Shown: positions 8,748 to 16,689 of the stretch, piece by piece
How positions within the stretch are numbered: the first letter of the stretch is position 1
Layout of the letters: every line of letters begins with the position of its first letter
NCBI RefSeq assembly: GCF_001429285.1
Contig: NZ_LMJJ01000040.1
Span: 230,281-294,280 of the forward strand
Origin: Ensifer sp. Root278
Lineage (GTDB): Bacteria; Pseudomonadota; Alphaproteobacteria; Rhizobiales; Rhizobiaceae
Direction of reading: 5' to 3'
DNA length: 64,000 nt
Notes under the pieces: model-generated
What the model was told of the DNA's origin: nothing
The model's input: the letters and a program-made list of their open reading frames with translations, nothing else
Database searches by the model: none
Made by a program: the position numbers and the translations under genes

Positions 8748-9530
8748 TCAGCGGCCCTTCCAGACGGGGTCGCGCTTCTCGGCGAAGGCGCGTGCGCCCT
8801 CCAGCTGGTCTTCGCTAGAATAGAGAATGTCGACCGTCTTGAACTGCCGTTGGGTGATCTTGTTCATGGTCGTCTGGAAGGCCTCGCCTTCGGCGGCGCG
8901 CACCACTTCCTTGATCGCGGCGTAGACCAGCGGCGGTCCGCTTTCGAGCAGGCGGGCGAGCTCCCAGGCGCGCTCCATCAGCCTGTTTGCCGGCAGGATC
9001 TCGTTGACGAAGCCCCAGCGGTGGGCTTCCGCCACGTCGAGCCAGCGACCGGTCAGGAGCATGTCCATGGCGATGTGATAGGGGATGCGCTTCGGCAGCT
9101 TGATTGAGGCGGCGTCCGCAACTGTGCCGGAGCGGATTTCAGGTAGCGCGAAGGTCGCGTGTTCGGCGGCAAGGATCAGATCGGTCGACAGCGCGATTTC
9201 GAGACCGCCACCGCAGCAGATGCCGTTGATCGCCGCAATGATCGGCTTGTTGAGGTCGCGCAGCTCCTGCATGCCGCCGAAACCGCCGACGCCATAGTCG
9301 CCGTCGACCGCGTCGCCATCGGCGGCCGCCTTCAGGTCCCATCCCGGACAGAAGAATTTTTCACCGGCGCCGGTGATGATCGCGACGCGTAAGCTGTCGT
9401 CGTCGCGGAAATCACGGAAGATCTCGCCCATCACCCGGCTGGTCTTCAGGTCGATGGCATTGGCCTTCGGCCGGTCGATCGTGACTTCGAGAATGCCGCC
9501 TTCGCGGCGCGTGAGGATCGGTCCGGTCAT
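8748..9530 (-). CDS. caiD: Enoyl-CoA hydratase family, probable carnitinyl-CoA dehydratase/crotonobetainyl-CoA hydratase
   Basis: 260 residues with a full crotonase fold. The oxyanion-hole segments are recognisable as FFCPGWDLKAAA (~60-71) and GICCGGGLEIALS (~105-117). It resembles CaiD, which interconverts crotonobetainyl-CoA and L-carnitinyl-CoA. Last gene of the carnitine operon, 5 bp after the acyl-CoA synthetase. With that synthetase and the acyl-CoA dehydrogenase it would take gamma-butyrobetaine or crotonobetaine to carnitinyl-CoA. The family is certain. The carnitine assignment rests mainly on context (carnitine dehydrogenase, BKACE and CdhR-like regulator in the same cluster). Confidence 0.8.
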   Translation of the reverse strand: MTGPILTRREGGILEVTIDRPKANAIDLKTSRVMGEIFRDFRDDDSLRVAIITGAGEKFFCPGWDLKAAADGDAVDGDYGVGGFGGMQELRDLNKPIIAAINGICCGGGLEIALSTDLILAAEHATFALPEIRSGTVADAASIKLPKRIPYHIAMDMLLTGRWLDVAEAHRWGFVNEILPANRLMERAWELARLLESGPPLVYAAIKEVVRAAEGEAFQTTMNKITQRQFKTVDILYSSEDQLEGARAFAEKRDPVWKGR

Positions 9531-9535
9531 CAGGG

Positions 9536-11602
9536 TCAGTTCCTTCGGCGGATGAGGGCGTCGGCGGCAACGGCACCCTGGCCGTTCGGCAACACCATCA
9601 AAGGATTGATATCGAGTTCTTCGAGCTTCGAGGCGTTTGAAACGACATAGGATGCCGCTGCGGCGACAGCCTCGACCAATGCCGCGAAATCGCCTGCCGG
9701 GCCGCCGCGATAGCCATCGATGAGCTTACGGATCTTCAGGCCGGCGATTGCCTCGTTTATCGCTTCCGGTGTCGTCGGCAGCGTCAGGATGGCGGAATCG
9801 TCGAGCAGTTCCACCAGGATGCCGCCGGCGCCGATCGTCAGTACCGGACCTGCCACGGGGTCGCGCATGGCGCCGATGATCAGTTCGGCGACGGGTTTTG
9901 CCACCATCTTCTCGACCAGGTAACCCGAGGCGACGGCGGCCATTGCCTTTGCTGCCGCATAAACGTCATCGCGGTTTGCAAGGTTGAGCTTCACGGCGCC
10001 CGCTTCGGTCTTGTGGGCGACGCCCAGACCCTTGAGCACGACGGGGAAACCGAGGGCCTCGGCAGCGTTTGCGGCCTCTTCGGCGGTCGCCGCCGTTCTG
10101 CCTTCAGGCACCTTGAGGCCCGAAGCGGCAAGCTCCACCTTCGCCTCATGTTCGCTGAGCGTGATCGCCTCGCCAGCGGCGCTGCCGCTGCCGTCGAGCA
10201 GGCGGGGCGGGACCGGTTTCATCCAGGCGGCGCCGATGTCGGCGGCCGTCTCGATCGCGGCCAGCGCCTCCTCGATGCCGAAGAAGGGGACGACACCCGC
10301 CTTCATCAGGAAGAGCGCCGTAGCCTCCGGCATGTTCTCGCCAAGGCTCGCGACGATGCCGGCGCGGGCGCCGGTCGCCCGTGCCGCGTCGATCACCGCG
10401 TGGCAGGTCGTCTCCCAGTCGGTCGCGTCGCAGCGGTCAAGCCGCGGGAAATCGAGCACGAGGAGATTGATCGCATAGCCGCCCTTCATCATGGCGGTAA
10501 ACGCGGTGGTCTGCTTCTCGCGGTTGCCCCAGACGAAGGTGTGGTAGTCGAGCGGGTTGGCGATCGTCACCATCTCGCCGAGCGCATCCTTGAGCGGCTT
10601 CTTCTGCTCTTCACGCAGTGCCCGGTAGTTCACCCGGTAGCGCTCGCCGGCGTCCGCCATCAGCGAGGCCTCGCCGCCGGAACAGCTCATCGAGGAGATG
10701 TCGTTGCTGTCGAGCGGGCCGGCCACATGCAGGAGCTTCAGCGTTTCGAGAAGCGCTGGCAGCGTATCGACGCGGCCGATGCCGAGGCGGGCAAGCAGAG
10801 CCGAGGAGACGCGGTCGTTGCCGGCAAGTGAAGCGGTGTGTGAGACGGTCGCAAGCTGCGCCGCCTCCGATTTGCCGACCTTCAGCGTCACGACCGGCTT
10901 GCCGAGTTCGCGCGCCCGCGTCGCCAGCCGTTCGAGGGCTGCCACGCTGTCGAAGCCTTCGATATGCAGGCCGACGGCGGTGACGCGCGGGTCTTCGAGC
11001 ACGGCGCAGGCGATGTCGGACAAGCCCGTCTGCGCCTGGTTACCGGCGGTCATGACATAGGCGAGCGGCAGGCCGCGCGTCTGCATCGAGATGTTGCAGG
11101 TGATGTTGGAGGATTGCGTCAGGATGGCGACGCCCTTTTCGACGCGCTGCATTCCATGCTGGTCCGGCCAGAGCAGGGCGCCGTCGAGCATGTTGATGAA
11201 GCCGTAGCAATTCGGCCCGACGATCGGCATGTCGCCGGCAGCCGCCACCAGCGCCTCCTGCATGTCGTTGCCGTCGTCAAGCTCGCTTGCCGCCTCGCGA
11301 AAGCCCGAGGCGTAGCAGACGGCACCACCGGCGCCGCGGCGCGCGAGATCGCGGATGATATCGATCGTCAGCTGCCGGTTGACGCCGACGAAGGAGGCAT
11401 CCGGTGCGCCTGGCAGTTCCGCCACCGAGCGGTAGCACTTGCGGCCGAGGATCTGGTCCTCGCGCGGATGCACCGGCCAGATCTCGCCGGAAAACCCCAT
11501 CTTGTCGCATTGTTCGATGACACGCCGGGCTTCCTTGCCGCCGAAGACGGCGATGGTGCGCGGACGGATCAGGCGGTCGAGGGAGCGGGGGGCGTCGGTC
11601 AT
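9536..11602 (-). CDS. NDP-forming acyl-CoA synthetase (probable betainyl/carnitinyl-CoA synthetase)
   Basis: 688 residues. An N-terminal CoA-binding Rossmann domain (~1-140; PIVGPNCYGFIN) and central succinyl-CoA-ligase-like domains carry the conserved phospho-histidine segment (VSHTASLAGND). They are followed by a C-terminal ATP-grasp domain (~470-688; FPVVLKGLGVAHKTEAGAVK). This is the single-chain NDP-forming acyl-CoA synthetase family. In the carnitine cluster it most plausibly activates gamma-butyrobetaine, crotonobetaine or D/L-carnitine to the CoA thioester, replacing the CaiB/CaiC pair of enterobacteria. It sits between the acyl-CoA dehydrogenase and caiD on the same strand. Confidence 0.8.
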   Translation of the reverse strand: MTDAPRSLDRLIRPRTIAVFGGKEARRVIEQCDKMGFSGEIWPVHPREDQILGRKCYRSVAELPGAPDASFVGVNRQLTIDIIRDLARRGAGGAVCYASGFREAASELDDGNDMQEALVAAAGDMPIVGPNCYGFINMLDGALLWPDQHGMQRVEKGVAILTQSSNITCNISMQTRGLPLAYVMTAGNQAQTGLSDIACAVLEDPRVTAVGLHIEGFDSVAALERLATRARELGKPVVTLKVGKSEAAQLATVSHTASLAGNDRVSSALLARLGIGRVDTLPALLETLKLLHVAGPLDSNDISSMSCSGGEASLMADAGERYRVNYRALREEQKKPLKDALGEMVTIANPLDYHTFVWGNREKQTTAFTAMMKGGYAINLLVLDFPRLDRCDATDWETTCHAVIDAARATGARAGIVASLGENMPEATALFLMKAGVVPFFGIEEALAAIETAADIGAAWMKPVPPRLLDGSGSAAGEAITLSEHEAKVELAASGLKVPEGRTAATAEEAANAAEALGFPVVLKGLGVAHKTEAGAVKLNLANRDDVYAAAKAMAAVASGYLVEKMVAKPVAELIIGAMRDPVAGPVLTIGAGGILVELLDDSAILTLPTTPEAINEAIAGLKIRKLIDGYRGGPAGDFAALVEAVAAAASYVVSNASKLEELDINPLMVLPNGQGAVAADALIRRRN

Positions 11603-11611
11603 GCCGTCTTG

Positions 11612-11782
11612 CTCTCCCTCATTCCTGTGCTTATCACAGGAATCCAGCCGGCTTGCGTCGGCAAGCCGATAGGAACTCTTTCCATCTCGAAGCGCATGCG
11701 CTTGTTGCTTTGGTCATGGGCGGCACGGACGTGCCGCTGCTGGATTCCTGTGACAAGCACAGGGATGAGGGAGGGAGAGAGG
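11612..11782. repeat. Inverted-repeat element, copy A (MITE-like)
   Basis: About 170 bp bounded by ~35-base inverted arms. The left arm begins CTCCCTCATTCCTGTGC and the right arm ends GCACAGGGATGAGGGAG. Each arm contains its own small palindrome (CCTGTG...CACAGG). The same arms recur at 25942-26085 and 27125-27270. It lies between two genes of the carnitine operon, so it must be transcribed and would fold into a long hairpin in the mRNA. No transposase or target duplication is visible. Confidence 0.75.
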
Positions 11783-11797
11783 GTGGCCGTCATCCCG

Positions 11798-12958
11798 TCA
11801 CGCTCCCAGCGGCCGGAGCAGGTCGCGGCTGATGATGTGGCGCTGGATTTCGGACGTGCCGTCCCAGATGCGCTCGACGCGGGCGTCGCGCCAGAAGCGG
11901 GCGAGCGGCAGATCGTCCATCAGGCCCATGCCGCCGAAGATCTGGATCGCCTCATCGGTGACGCGGGCGAGCATCTCGGTGGCGAACACCTTGGCCGACG
12001 CGATCTCGCGGTTCGACGGCAGGCCATTATCGAGCCGCCAGGCGGCAGACAGCGTCAGGAGGTCGGCGGCGTCGATCTCGGTGATCATGTCGGCGAGCTT
12101 GAAGGAGACGCCCTGGTTGGCGCCGATCGGCTTGCCGAACTGCTTGCGTTCGGCGGCGTAATTCAGCGCATAGTCGAAGGCGCGGCGCGCTCGGCCGACC
12201 GAGGTCGCAGCCACCGTCAGCCGGGTGGCAAACAGCCAGTCGTTGGCGACGTCGAAGCCCTTGTGCACTTCGCCGAGGATCTGGGCGGAGGGCAGGCGGC
12301 AATCGTCGAAGGTCAGGATGCAGTTGTTGTAGCCGCGATGCGACACGGAATTGTAGCCCTTGCGGATCTCGAAGCCGGGCGTGCCGCGGTCGACGAGGAA
12401 ACAGGTGATCTTCTTCTTCGGGCCGCGCGGCGTGTCCTCTTCGCCGGTGGCGATGAAGACGATGACGAAATCGGCGATGTCGGCATGGCTGATGAAGTGC
12501 TTGGTGCCATTGACGATCCAGTCGTCGCCATCCTTGCGGGCAAAACACTTCATGCCGCGCACGTCGGAGCCGGCGTCCGGCTCGGTCATGGCAAGCGCGT
12601 CGAACTTGTCGCCCTTGACCGCCGGCAGCAGGTATTTTTCGCGCTGCTCGGCATTGCAGGCCATCAAGATACCCGAGGGGCGGCCGAAGAAGACGGTGAG
12701 GCCCATGGAGCCGCGGCCAAGCTCGCGCTCGACCAGCGTGAAGGAGGTGTGGTCGAGGCCGGCGCCGCCGACTTCTTCAGGGAAATTGCAGCCGAAGAAA
12801 CCGATTTCCTTGCACTTGCGGGCGATCTCCTGGCCAAGCTCGCGCGGCACCACGCCGGTGCGCTCGACCTCGTCCTCATGCGGATAGATTTCCGTTTCGA
12901 CGAAGCTCCTGACCGTATCGACGATCATCTGCTGTTCTTCGGTCAGTGCGAAATTCAT
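11798..12958 (-). CDS. Acyl-CoA dehydrogenase, probable gamma-butyrobetainyl-CoA dehydrogenase
   Basis: 386 residues with the full acyl-CoA dehydrogenase architecture: N-terminal helical domain, beta domain with the FAD/substrate motif FDALAMTEPDAGSDVRGMK (~120-138), and C-terminal helical domain. Near the C-terminus the conserved Y-E-G-T segment of MCAD-type enzymes reads W-D-G-T, with Asp366 where the catalytic Glu is expected. In this operon it most likely oxidises gamma-butyrobetainyl-CoA to crotonobetainyl-CoA, feeding CaiD. It could instead act on another acyl-CoA; only the context supports the named substrate. Confidence 0.75.
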   Translation of the reverse strand: MNFALTEEQQMIVDTVRSFVETEIYPHEDEVERTGVVPRELGQEIARKCKEIGFFGCNFPEEVGGAGLDHTSFTLVERELGRGSMGLTVFFGRPSGILMACNAEQREKYLLPAVKGDKFDALAMTEPDAGSDVRGMKCFARKDGDDWIVNGTKHFISHADIADFVIVFIATGEEDTPRGPKKKITCFLVDRGTPGFEIRKGYNSVSHRGYNNCILTFDDCRLPSAQILGEVHKGFDVANDWLFATRLTVAATSVGRARRAFDYALNYAAERKQFGKPIGANQGVSFKLADMITEIDAADLLTLSAAWRLDNGLPSNREIASAKVFATEMLARVTDEAIQIFGGMGLMDDLPLARFWRDARVERIWDGTSEIQRHIISRDLLRPLGA

Positions 12959-13094
12959 TGTGTTGTTCCCCTCGTTTTCGCGCCGCTGACGTCCGTCCCG
13001 GAGCCTCGGCCCACCTCCTCAAGCGAGCCTTGGCTGCGGTTTGCGGCTCCGCCTGAGGGCGAAGTCGCCTGTTGATGTCCTGCCGCTGTTGCGG

Positions 13095-14588
13095 TCAGGC
13101 GCGCTTCTGGCCGACGAAGCGGCCCACACCTTCCGGTGCCGGCAGCTGCGCATGTGCTTCGGAAATGGCGGCAAGCTTGCTCAATACGTGTTCCGGTGCC
13201 GGCACGGACTTACCGGCCTTGCTGTCGACATGGAGCGCCATCTGCTCGGCGGTCGCCACTGCTTCATTGGTCTCGGCGTTGTAGATCGTCGAGAAGATGT
13301 GCAGGCGCTTCTCGTCGGAGGACAGCACCTGGCAGGTCGAATAGAGCGCGTCGCCGAGCTTGGCCTCGCCGAGGTTCCGGATGTGGGTCTCGACCGTGTA
13401 GTAGCTGTGGCCGTCGCGCACATAGTCGAGATCGACGCCGATCAGGCGCAGCAGGCCGTCGGTGGTGTCGCCGAAGACCTGGAGATAGCGGTGCTCGGTC
13501 ATGTGGCCGTTGTAGTCGACCCAGGCGGCGCTCACCTTGGTGTCGACGATGCGCAGCGGCTTGACGTCGCCGAGGTCGGCTTCCGGCTTCTTGGCATTGG
13601 CCCAGAGCTTGGCCTCGAAATCGGCAAGCAGCTTGCCCGCACCCCAGCCTTCGCCGCCGTTGCCGGATTTCAGCGCGTGCATGATGCCGACGAGGTTTTC
13701 GTCGCGGATGCGCTCCAGCTCGCGGATCGAGCGGCCGGCGGCCTGCGCGTCCGACTGGGCGCCGATCTTTTCGACGAGCGCATCGTCGAGATCGACGACG
13801 TCGGTGAACTTCGTCCAGGGCCATTTCAGGCAGGGACCGAACTGGGCGAGGAAGTGGCGCATGCCGGCTTCGCCGCCGGCGATGCGATAGGTCTCGAACA
13901 GGCCCATCTGCGCCCAGCGCATGCCGAAGGAATAGCGCATGACGTTGTCGAGCGTTTCGGTATCGCAGATGTCATCCTGGATCAGCCAGAGCGCCTCGCG
14001 CCAGAGCGCCTCGAGCAGGCGGTCGCCGACGAAAGCCTCGATCTCCTTGGCGATGACGACGCCCTTCATGCCGATCTGCTCGACGCCCAACATGGCGCGC
14101 TCGATCGTCGCCTTCGACGTCTTCTTGCCGCCGACCAGTTCGACGAGCGGCAGCAGGTAGACCGGGTTATAGGGGTGCGCCACGAACATGCGCTCGGGAT
14201 GGTGCATCTCGGCTTGTAGATCGGAGGGCAAAAGACCCGAGGTGGACGAGCCGATCAGCGCATCGGCCTTTGCGGCCGCATCGATCTTGGTGATAACGCC
14301 GCGCTTCAGTTCCAGCCGTTCCGGCACACTTTCCTGAATCCAGTCAGCGCCTTCGACTGCTTCCTCGATGCTCTTGCAGAAGGTGAGTTTTCCCTTCGGC
14401 GGAAGCGGCGCCATGGTCAGCATGGCGTAGGCGCGCTCGGCATTAGCCATGACTTCGCCGATGATGCGCTCGGCTTCCGGATGCGGGTCGAAAATCTTCA
14501 CGTCGATGCCGGCGAGCGCGAAGCGCGCCACCCAGGCGCCGCCGATGACGCCGCCGCCGACACAGGCTGCTTTGGTGATAAAGCTCAT
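13095..14588 (-). CDS. lcdH: Carnitine 3-dehydrogenase fused to betainyl-CoA thioesterase
   Basis: 497 residues, two modules. Residues 1-~320 are a 3-hydroxyacyl-CoA-dehydrogenase-like NAD enzyme with GGGVIGGAW at 11-19 and the HPYNPVYLLPLVE catalytic segment. Residues ~345-480 form a hot-dog thioesterase domain beginning around Trp356 (WVDYNGHMTEHRYL). The same fusion is known in rhizobia: L-carnitine is oxidised to 3-dehydrocarnitine and, after the BKACE step, the thioesterase releases glycine betaine from betainyl-CoA. It lies 16 bp after the BKACE gene. In Pseudomonas the two functions are separate proteins (CdhA, CdhB). Confidence 0.88.
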   Translation of the reverse strand: MSFITKAACVGGGVIGGAWVARFALAGIDVKIFDPHPEAERIIGEVMANAERAYAMLTMAPLPPKGKLTFCKSIEEAVEGADWIQESVPERLELKRGVITKIDAAAKADALIGSSTSGLLPSDLQAEMHHPERMFVAHPYNPVYLLPLVELVGGKKTSKATIERAMLGVEQIGMKGVVIAKEIEAFVGDRLLEALWREALWLIQDDICDTETLDNVMRYSFGMRWAQMGLFETYRIAGGEAGMRHFLAQFGPCLKWPWTKFTDVVDLDDALVEKIGAQSDAQAAGRSIRELERIRDENLVGIMHALKSGNGGEGWGAGKLLADFEAKLWANAKKPEADLGDVKPLRIVDTKVSAAWVDYNGHMTEHRYLQVFGDTTDGLLRLIGVDLDYVRDGHSYYTVETHIRNLGEAKLGDALYSTCQVLSSDEKRLHIFSTIYNAETNEAVATAEQMALHVDSKAGKSVPAPEHVLSKLAAISEAHAQLPAPEGVGRFVGQKRA

Positions 14589-14604
14589 GGTGTTCTGCCC
14601 TTGC

Positions 14605-15507
14605 TCAGCGCTTCGTCAGCTTCAGTTTCTCGCGGACTTCCTTCGGCCCGATGATCTTGGCGCCCATGCCTTCGATGACGCCGACCGCCTTTTCGACGAG
14701 CTTGCCGTTGGTGGCGAGCTGGCCCTTGCCGATATAAAGGTTGTCTTCGAGGCCGACGCGGACGTTGCCGCCGGCAAGGACCGCCGCTGCCGGGTAGGCA
14801 AGCGCGTTGCGGCCGATGGAGAAAGCCGAGAAGGTCCAGTTATCAGGCACGTTGTTGACCATCGCCATGAAGGTGTTGAGGTCGTCAGGCGCACCCCACG
14901 GAATGCCCATGCAGAGCTGGATCAGCACCGGATCCTCGATCAGACCTTCCTCGGCGAGTTGCTTGGCGAACCAGAGATGGCCGGTGTCGAAGGCCTCGAT
15001 CTCGGGGCGGACGCCAAGTGCCGTCATCTGCCGCGCCATTTCGCGCAGCATCGACGGCGTGTTGGTCATGACGTAGTCGCCGAGCGAGAAGTTCATGGTG
15101 CCACAGTCGAGCGTGCAGATTTCCGGCAGACATTCGGCCACGTGGGCGACGCGCTCGGTGGCGCCGGCCATGTCGGTGCCCTTCTCATTGACGGGCAAGG
15201 GGCTCTCGACATTGCCGAATACCAGGTCGCCGCCCATGCCGGCCGTCAGGTTCAACACGATATCGATATCGGCGGAGCGGATGCGGTCGGTCACTTCCCG
15301 GTAGAGATCGAGCCTGCGGGAGGGCGCGCCGGTTTCCGGATCGCGAACATGGCAGTGGATCACGGCGGCCCCGGCCTTTGCCGCCTCGACCGCCGCTTCG
15401 GCGATCTGTTTCGGCGTGATCGGAACATGGCTGGACTTCGAAACGGTGTCTCCCGAGCCGGTGACGGCACAGGTGATGAATACCTCGCGGTTCATGCTGA
15501 GCGGCAT
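14605..15507 (-). CDS. Beta-keto acid cleavage enzyme, probable 3-dehydrocarnitine:acetyl-CoA cleavage (CdhC-type)
   Basis: 300 residues from the ATG at 15507, which has AGGGAG upstream; a start 36 bases further out lacks this. BKACE (DUF849) family: TIM barrel with the zinc ligands visible as HCHVRD near residue 50 and the conserved GLEDN segment near the C-terminus. It would condense acetyl-CoA with 3-dehydrocarnitine to give betainyl-CoA and acetoacetate. First gene of the carnitine operon, divergent from the CdhR-like regulator over 108 bp. The neighbour LcdH makes this substrate far more likely than the others known for the family. Confidence 0.85.
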   Translation of the reverse strand: MPLSMNREVFITCAVTGSGDTVSKSSHVPITPKQIAEAAVEAAKAGAAVIHCHVRDPETGAPSRRLDLYREVTDRIRSADIDIVLNLTAGMGGDLVFGNVESPLPVNEKGTDMAGATERVAHVAECLPEICTLDCGTMNFSLGDYVMTNTPSMLREMARQMTALGVRPEIEAFDTGHLWFAKQLAEEGLIEDPVLIQLCMGIPWGAPDDLNTFMAMVNNVPDNWTFSAFSIGRNALAYPAAAVLAGGNVRVGLEDNLYIGKGQLATNGKLVEKAVGVIEGMGAKIIGPKEVREKLKLTKR

Positions 15508-15562
15508 TGCTGTCTCCCTTTTATTGACCCCATTACGAGCCAAGAAAGGGCGCGCTGCTTTT

Positions 15563-15593
15563 CATAATCGGCTTCATCCTATACATTATCGGC
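15563..15593. promoter_or_regulatory. Candidate operator of the CdhR-like regulator: two direct repeats 21 bp apart
   Basis: CATAATCGGC at 15563-15572 and CATTATCGGC at 15584-15593 are direct repeats with 9 of 10 bases identical and a period of exactly 21 bp (two helical turns). That is the typical layout of AraC-family binding sites. They lie in the 108-bp divergent region between the BKACE operon and the regulator gene. Confidence 0.6.
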
Positions 15594-15615
15594 GATGGCG
15601 CGGAGAAGTTTAGAT

Positions 15616-16587
15616 ATGGATCAGAACGTTTCGCAGGTGCAGCACGTCGATATCCTGGTGCTGCCGGAGACCAATCTGATCCTCGTTGCCTCGGTGATCG
15701 AGCCGATGCGTGCGGCCAACCGCATCGCCGGGCGGCCGCTCTACGACTGGACGATCTACAGCCCGGATGGAGAACCGATCGAGACGAAGAGCGGCATACC
15801 CATCCCCGTCTCGGGCATCTTCCGGCCGCAGCGTGAAACGTCGCCGCTCTTCATCCTGTCGAGCTACAACTGGCAGCGTAGCGCCACCTCGCAACTGAAG
15901 ATGCTGCTTTCGCAGACCGCACGGCACCGCGAGATGATGGCGGGCATCGAATCCGGCTCATGGCTGCTTGCCGAAACCAGCCTGCTCGACAATTTCAAGG
16001 CGACCACCCACTGGGAGGATTTCGAGGATTTCACCACCACCTATCCGCAGGTGATCATGGTTCGCGAGCGCTTCGTCATCGACGGCAAGCGCATCACGAC
16101 CGGCGGCTCGCTACCGACGCTCGATCTGATGCTGGAACTGATCCGCCGTGCGCACGGCTACTCGCTGGCGCTCGAAGTGTCGCGCCTCTTCATCTACGAG
16201 CAGGAGCGCACCCGCGGCGACCTCCTGCAGATGCCGGCGATCGGCAACATGCGCATCCTCGATCCGCGCGTCGGCGCCGCCGTCAAGCTGATGGAGGAAA
16301 CCGTGGAAGCGCCGTTGACGCTGGCGCGGCTTGCCCGCCGCATCGGTGTCAGCACGCGCCACCTGCAGGATCTCTTTCGCGACACGATGGGCGTCGCGCC
16401 GCACGAGCATTACCTTGCGCTTCGCCTCAATGCGGCGCGGCGCAAGGTGATCGAGACACGTCTGGAATTTGCCGACATCGCGGCGATCTCCGGCTTCAAC
16501 TCGTCGTCGTCCTTCTCGCGAAGCTACCGGGCGCATTATCGCGAGAGCCCGAGCGAGACCCGGCGACGACTGAAGCTCAAGACTTGA
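15616..16587 (+). CDS. GlxA/CdhR-type AraC regulator of carnitine catabolism
   Basis: 323 residues from the ATG at 15616, preceded by GGAGAAG; an upstream start (15595) is less well placed. The N-terminal ~190 residues form a DJ-1/PfpI-like amidotransferase-type sensor domain (VDILVLPETNLILVASVIEP). The C-terminal ~100 residues are a double AraC HTH (LARLARRIGVSTRHLQDLFR; FADIAAISGFNSSSSFSRSY). CdhR of Pseudomonas has this architecture and activates carnitine genes on sensing carnitine. Divergent from the carnitine operon, with a tandem repeat operator candidate between them. Confidence 0.85.
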   Translation: MDQNVSQVQHVDILVLPETNLILVASVIEPMRAANRIAGRPLYDWTIYSPDGEPIETKSGIPIPVSGIFRPQRETSPLFILSSYNWQRSATSQLKMLLSQTARHREMMAGIESGSWLLAETSLLDNFKATTHWEDFEDFTTTYPQVIMVRERFVIDGKRITTGGSLPTLDLMLELIRRAHGYSLALEVSRLFIYEQERTRGDLLQMPAIGNMRILDPRVGAAVKLMEETVEAPLTLARLARRIGVSTRHLQDLFRDTMGVAPHEHYLALRLNAARRKVIETRLEFADIAAISGFNSSSSFSRSYRAHYRESPSETRRRLKLKT

Positions 16588-16689
16588 ACACCCACTTCAT
16601 GTGTTGATTCAGAAGGAAGTTTTCCGAGTCGTTTCAGGCGGTTGGCCGCAGGGGATCAAAGTTTGATTCCGCCGGCGGCACCGTTGCCA

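Noticed and set aside
10964-13075. Very long plus-strand open frame opposite the carnitine genes
   Set aside because: High-GC antisense frame with Arg/Ala/Gly-rich, family-less protein; the minus-strand genes have clear domains and ribosome sites.
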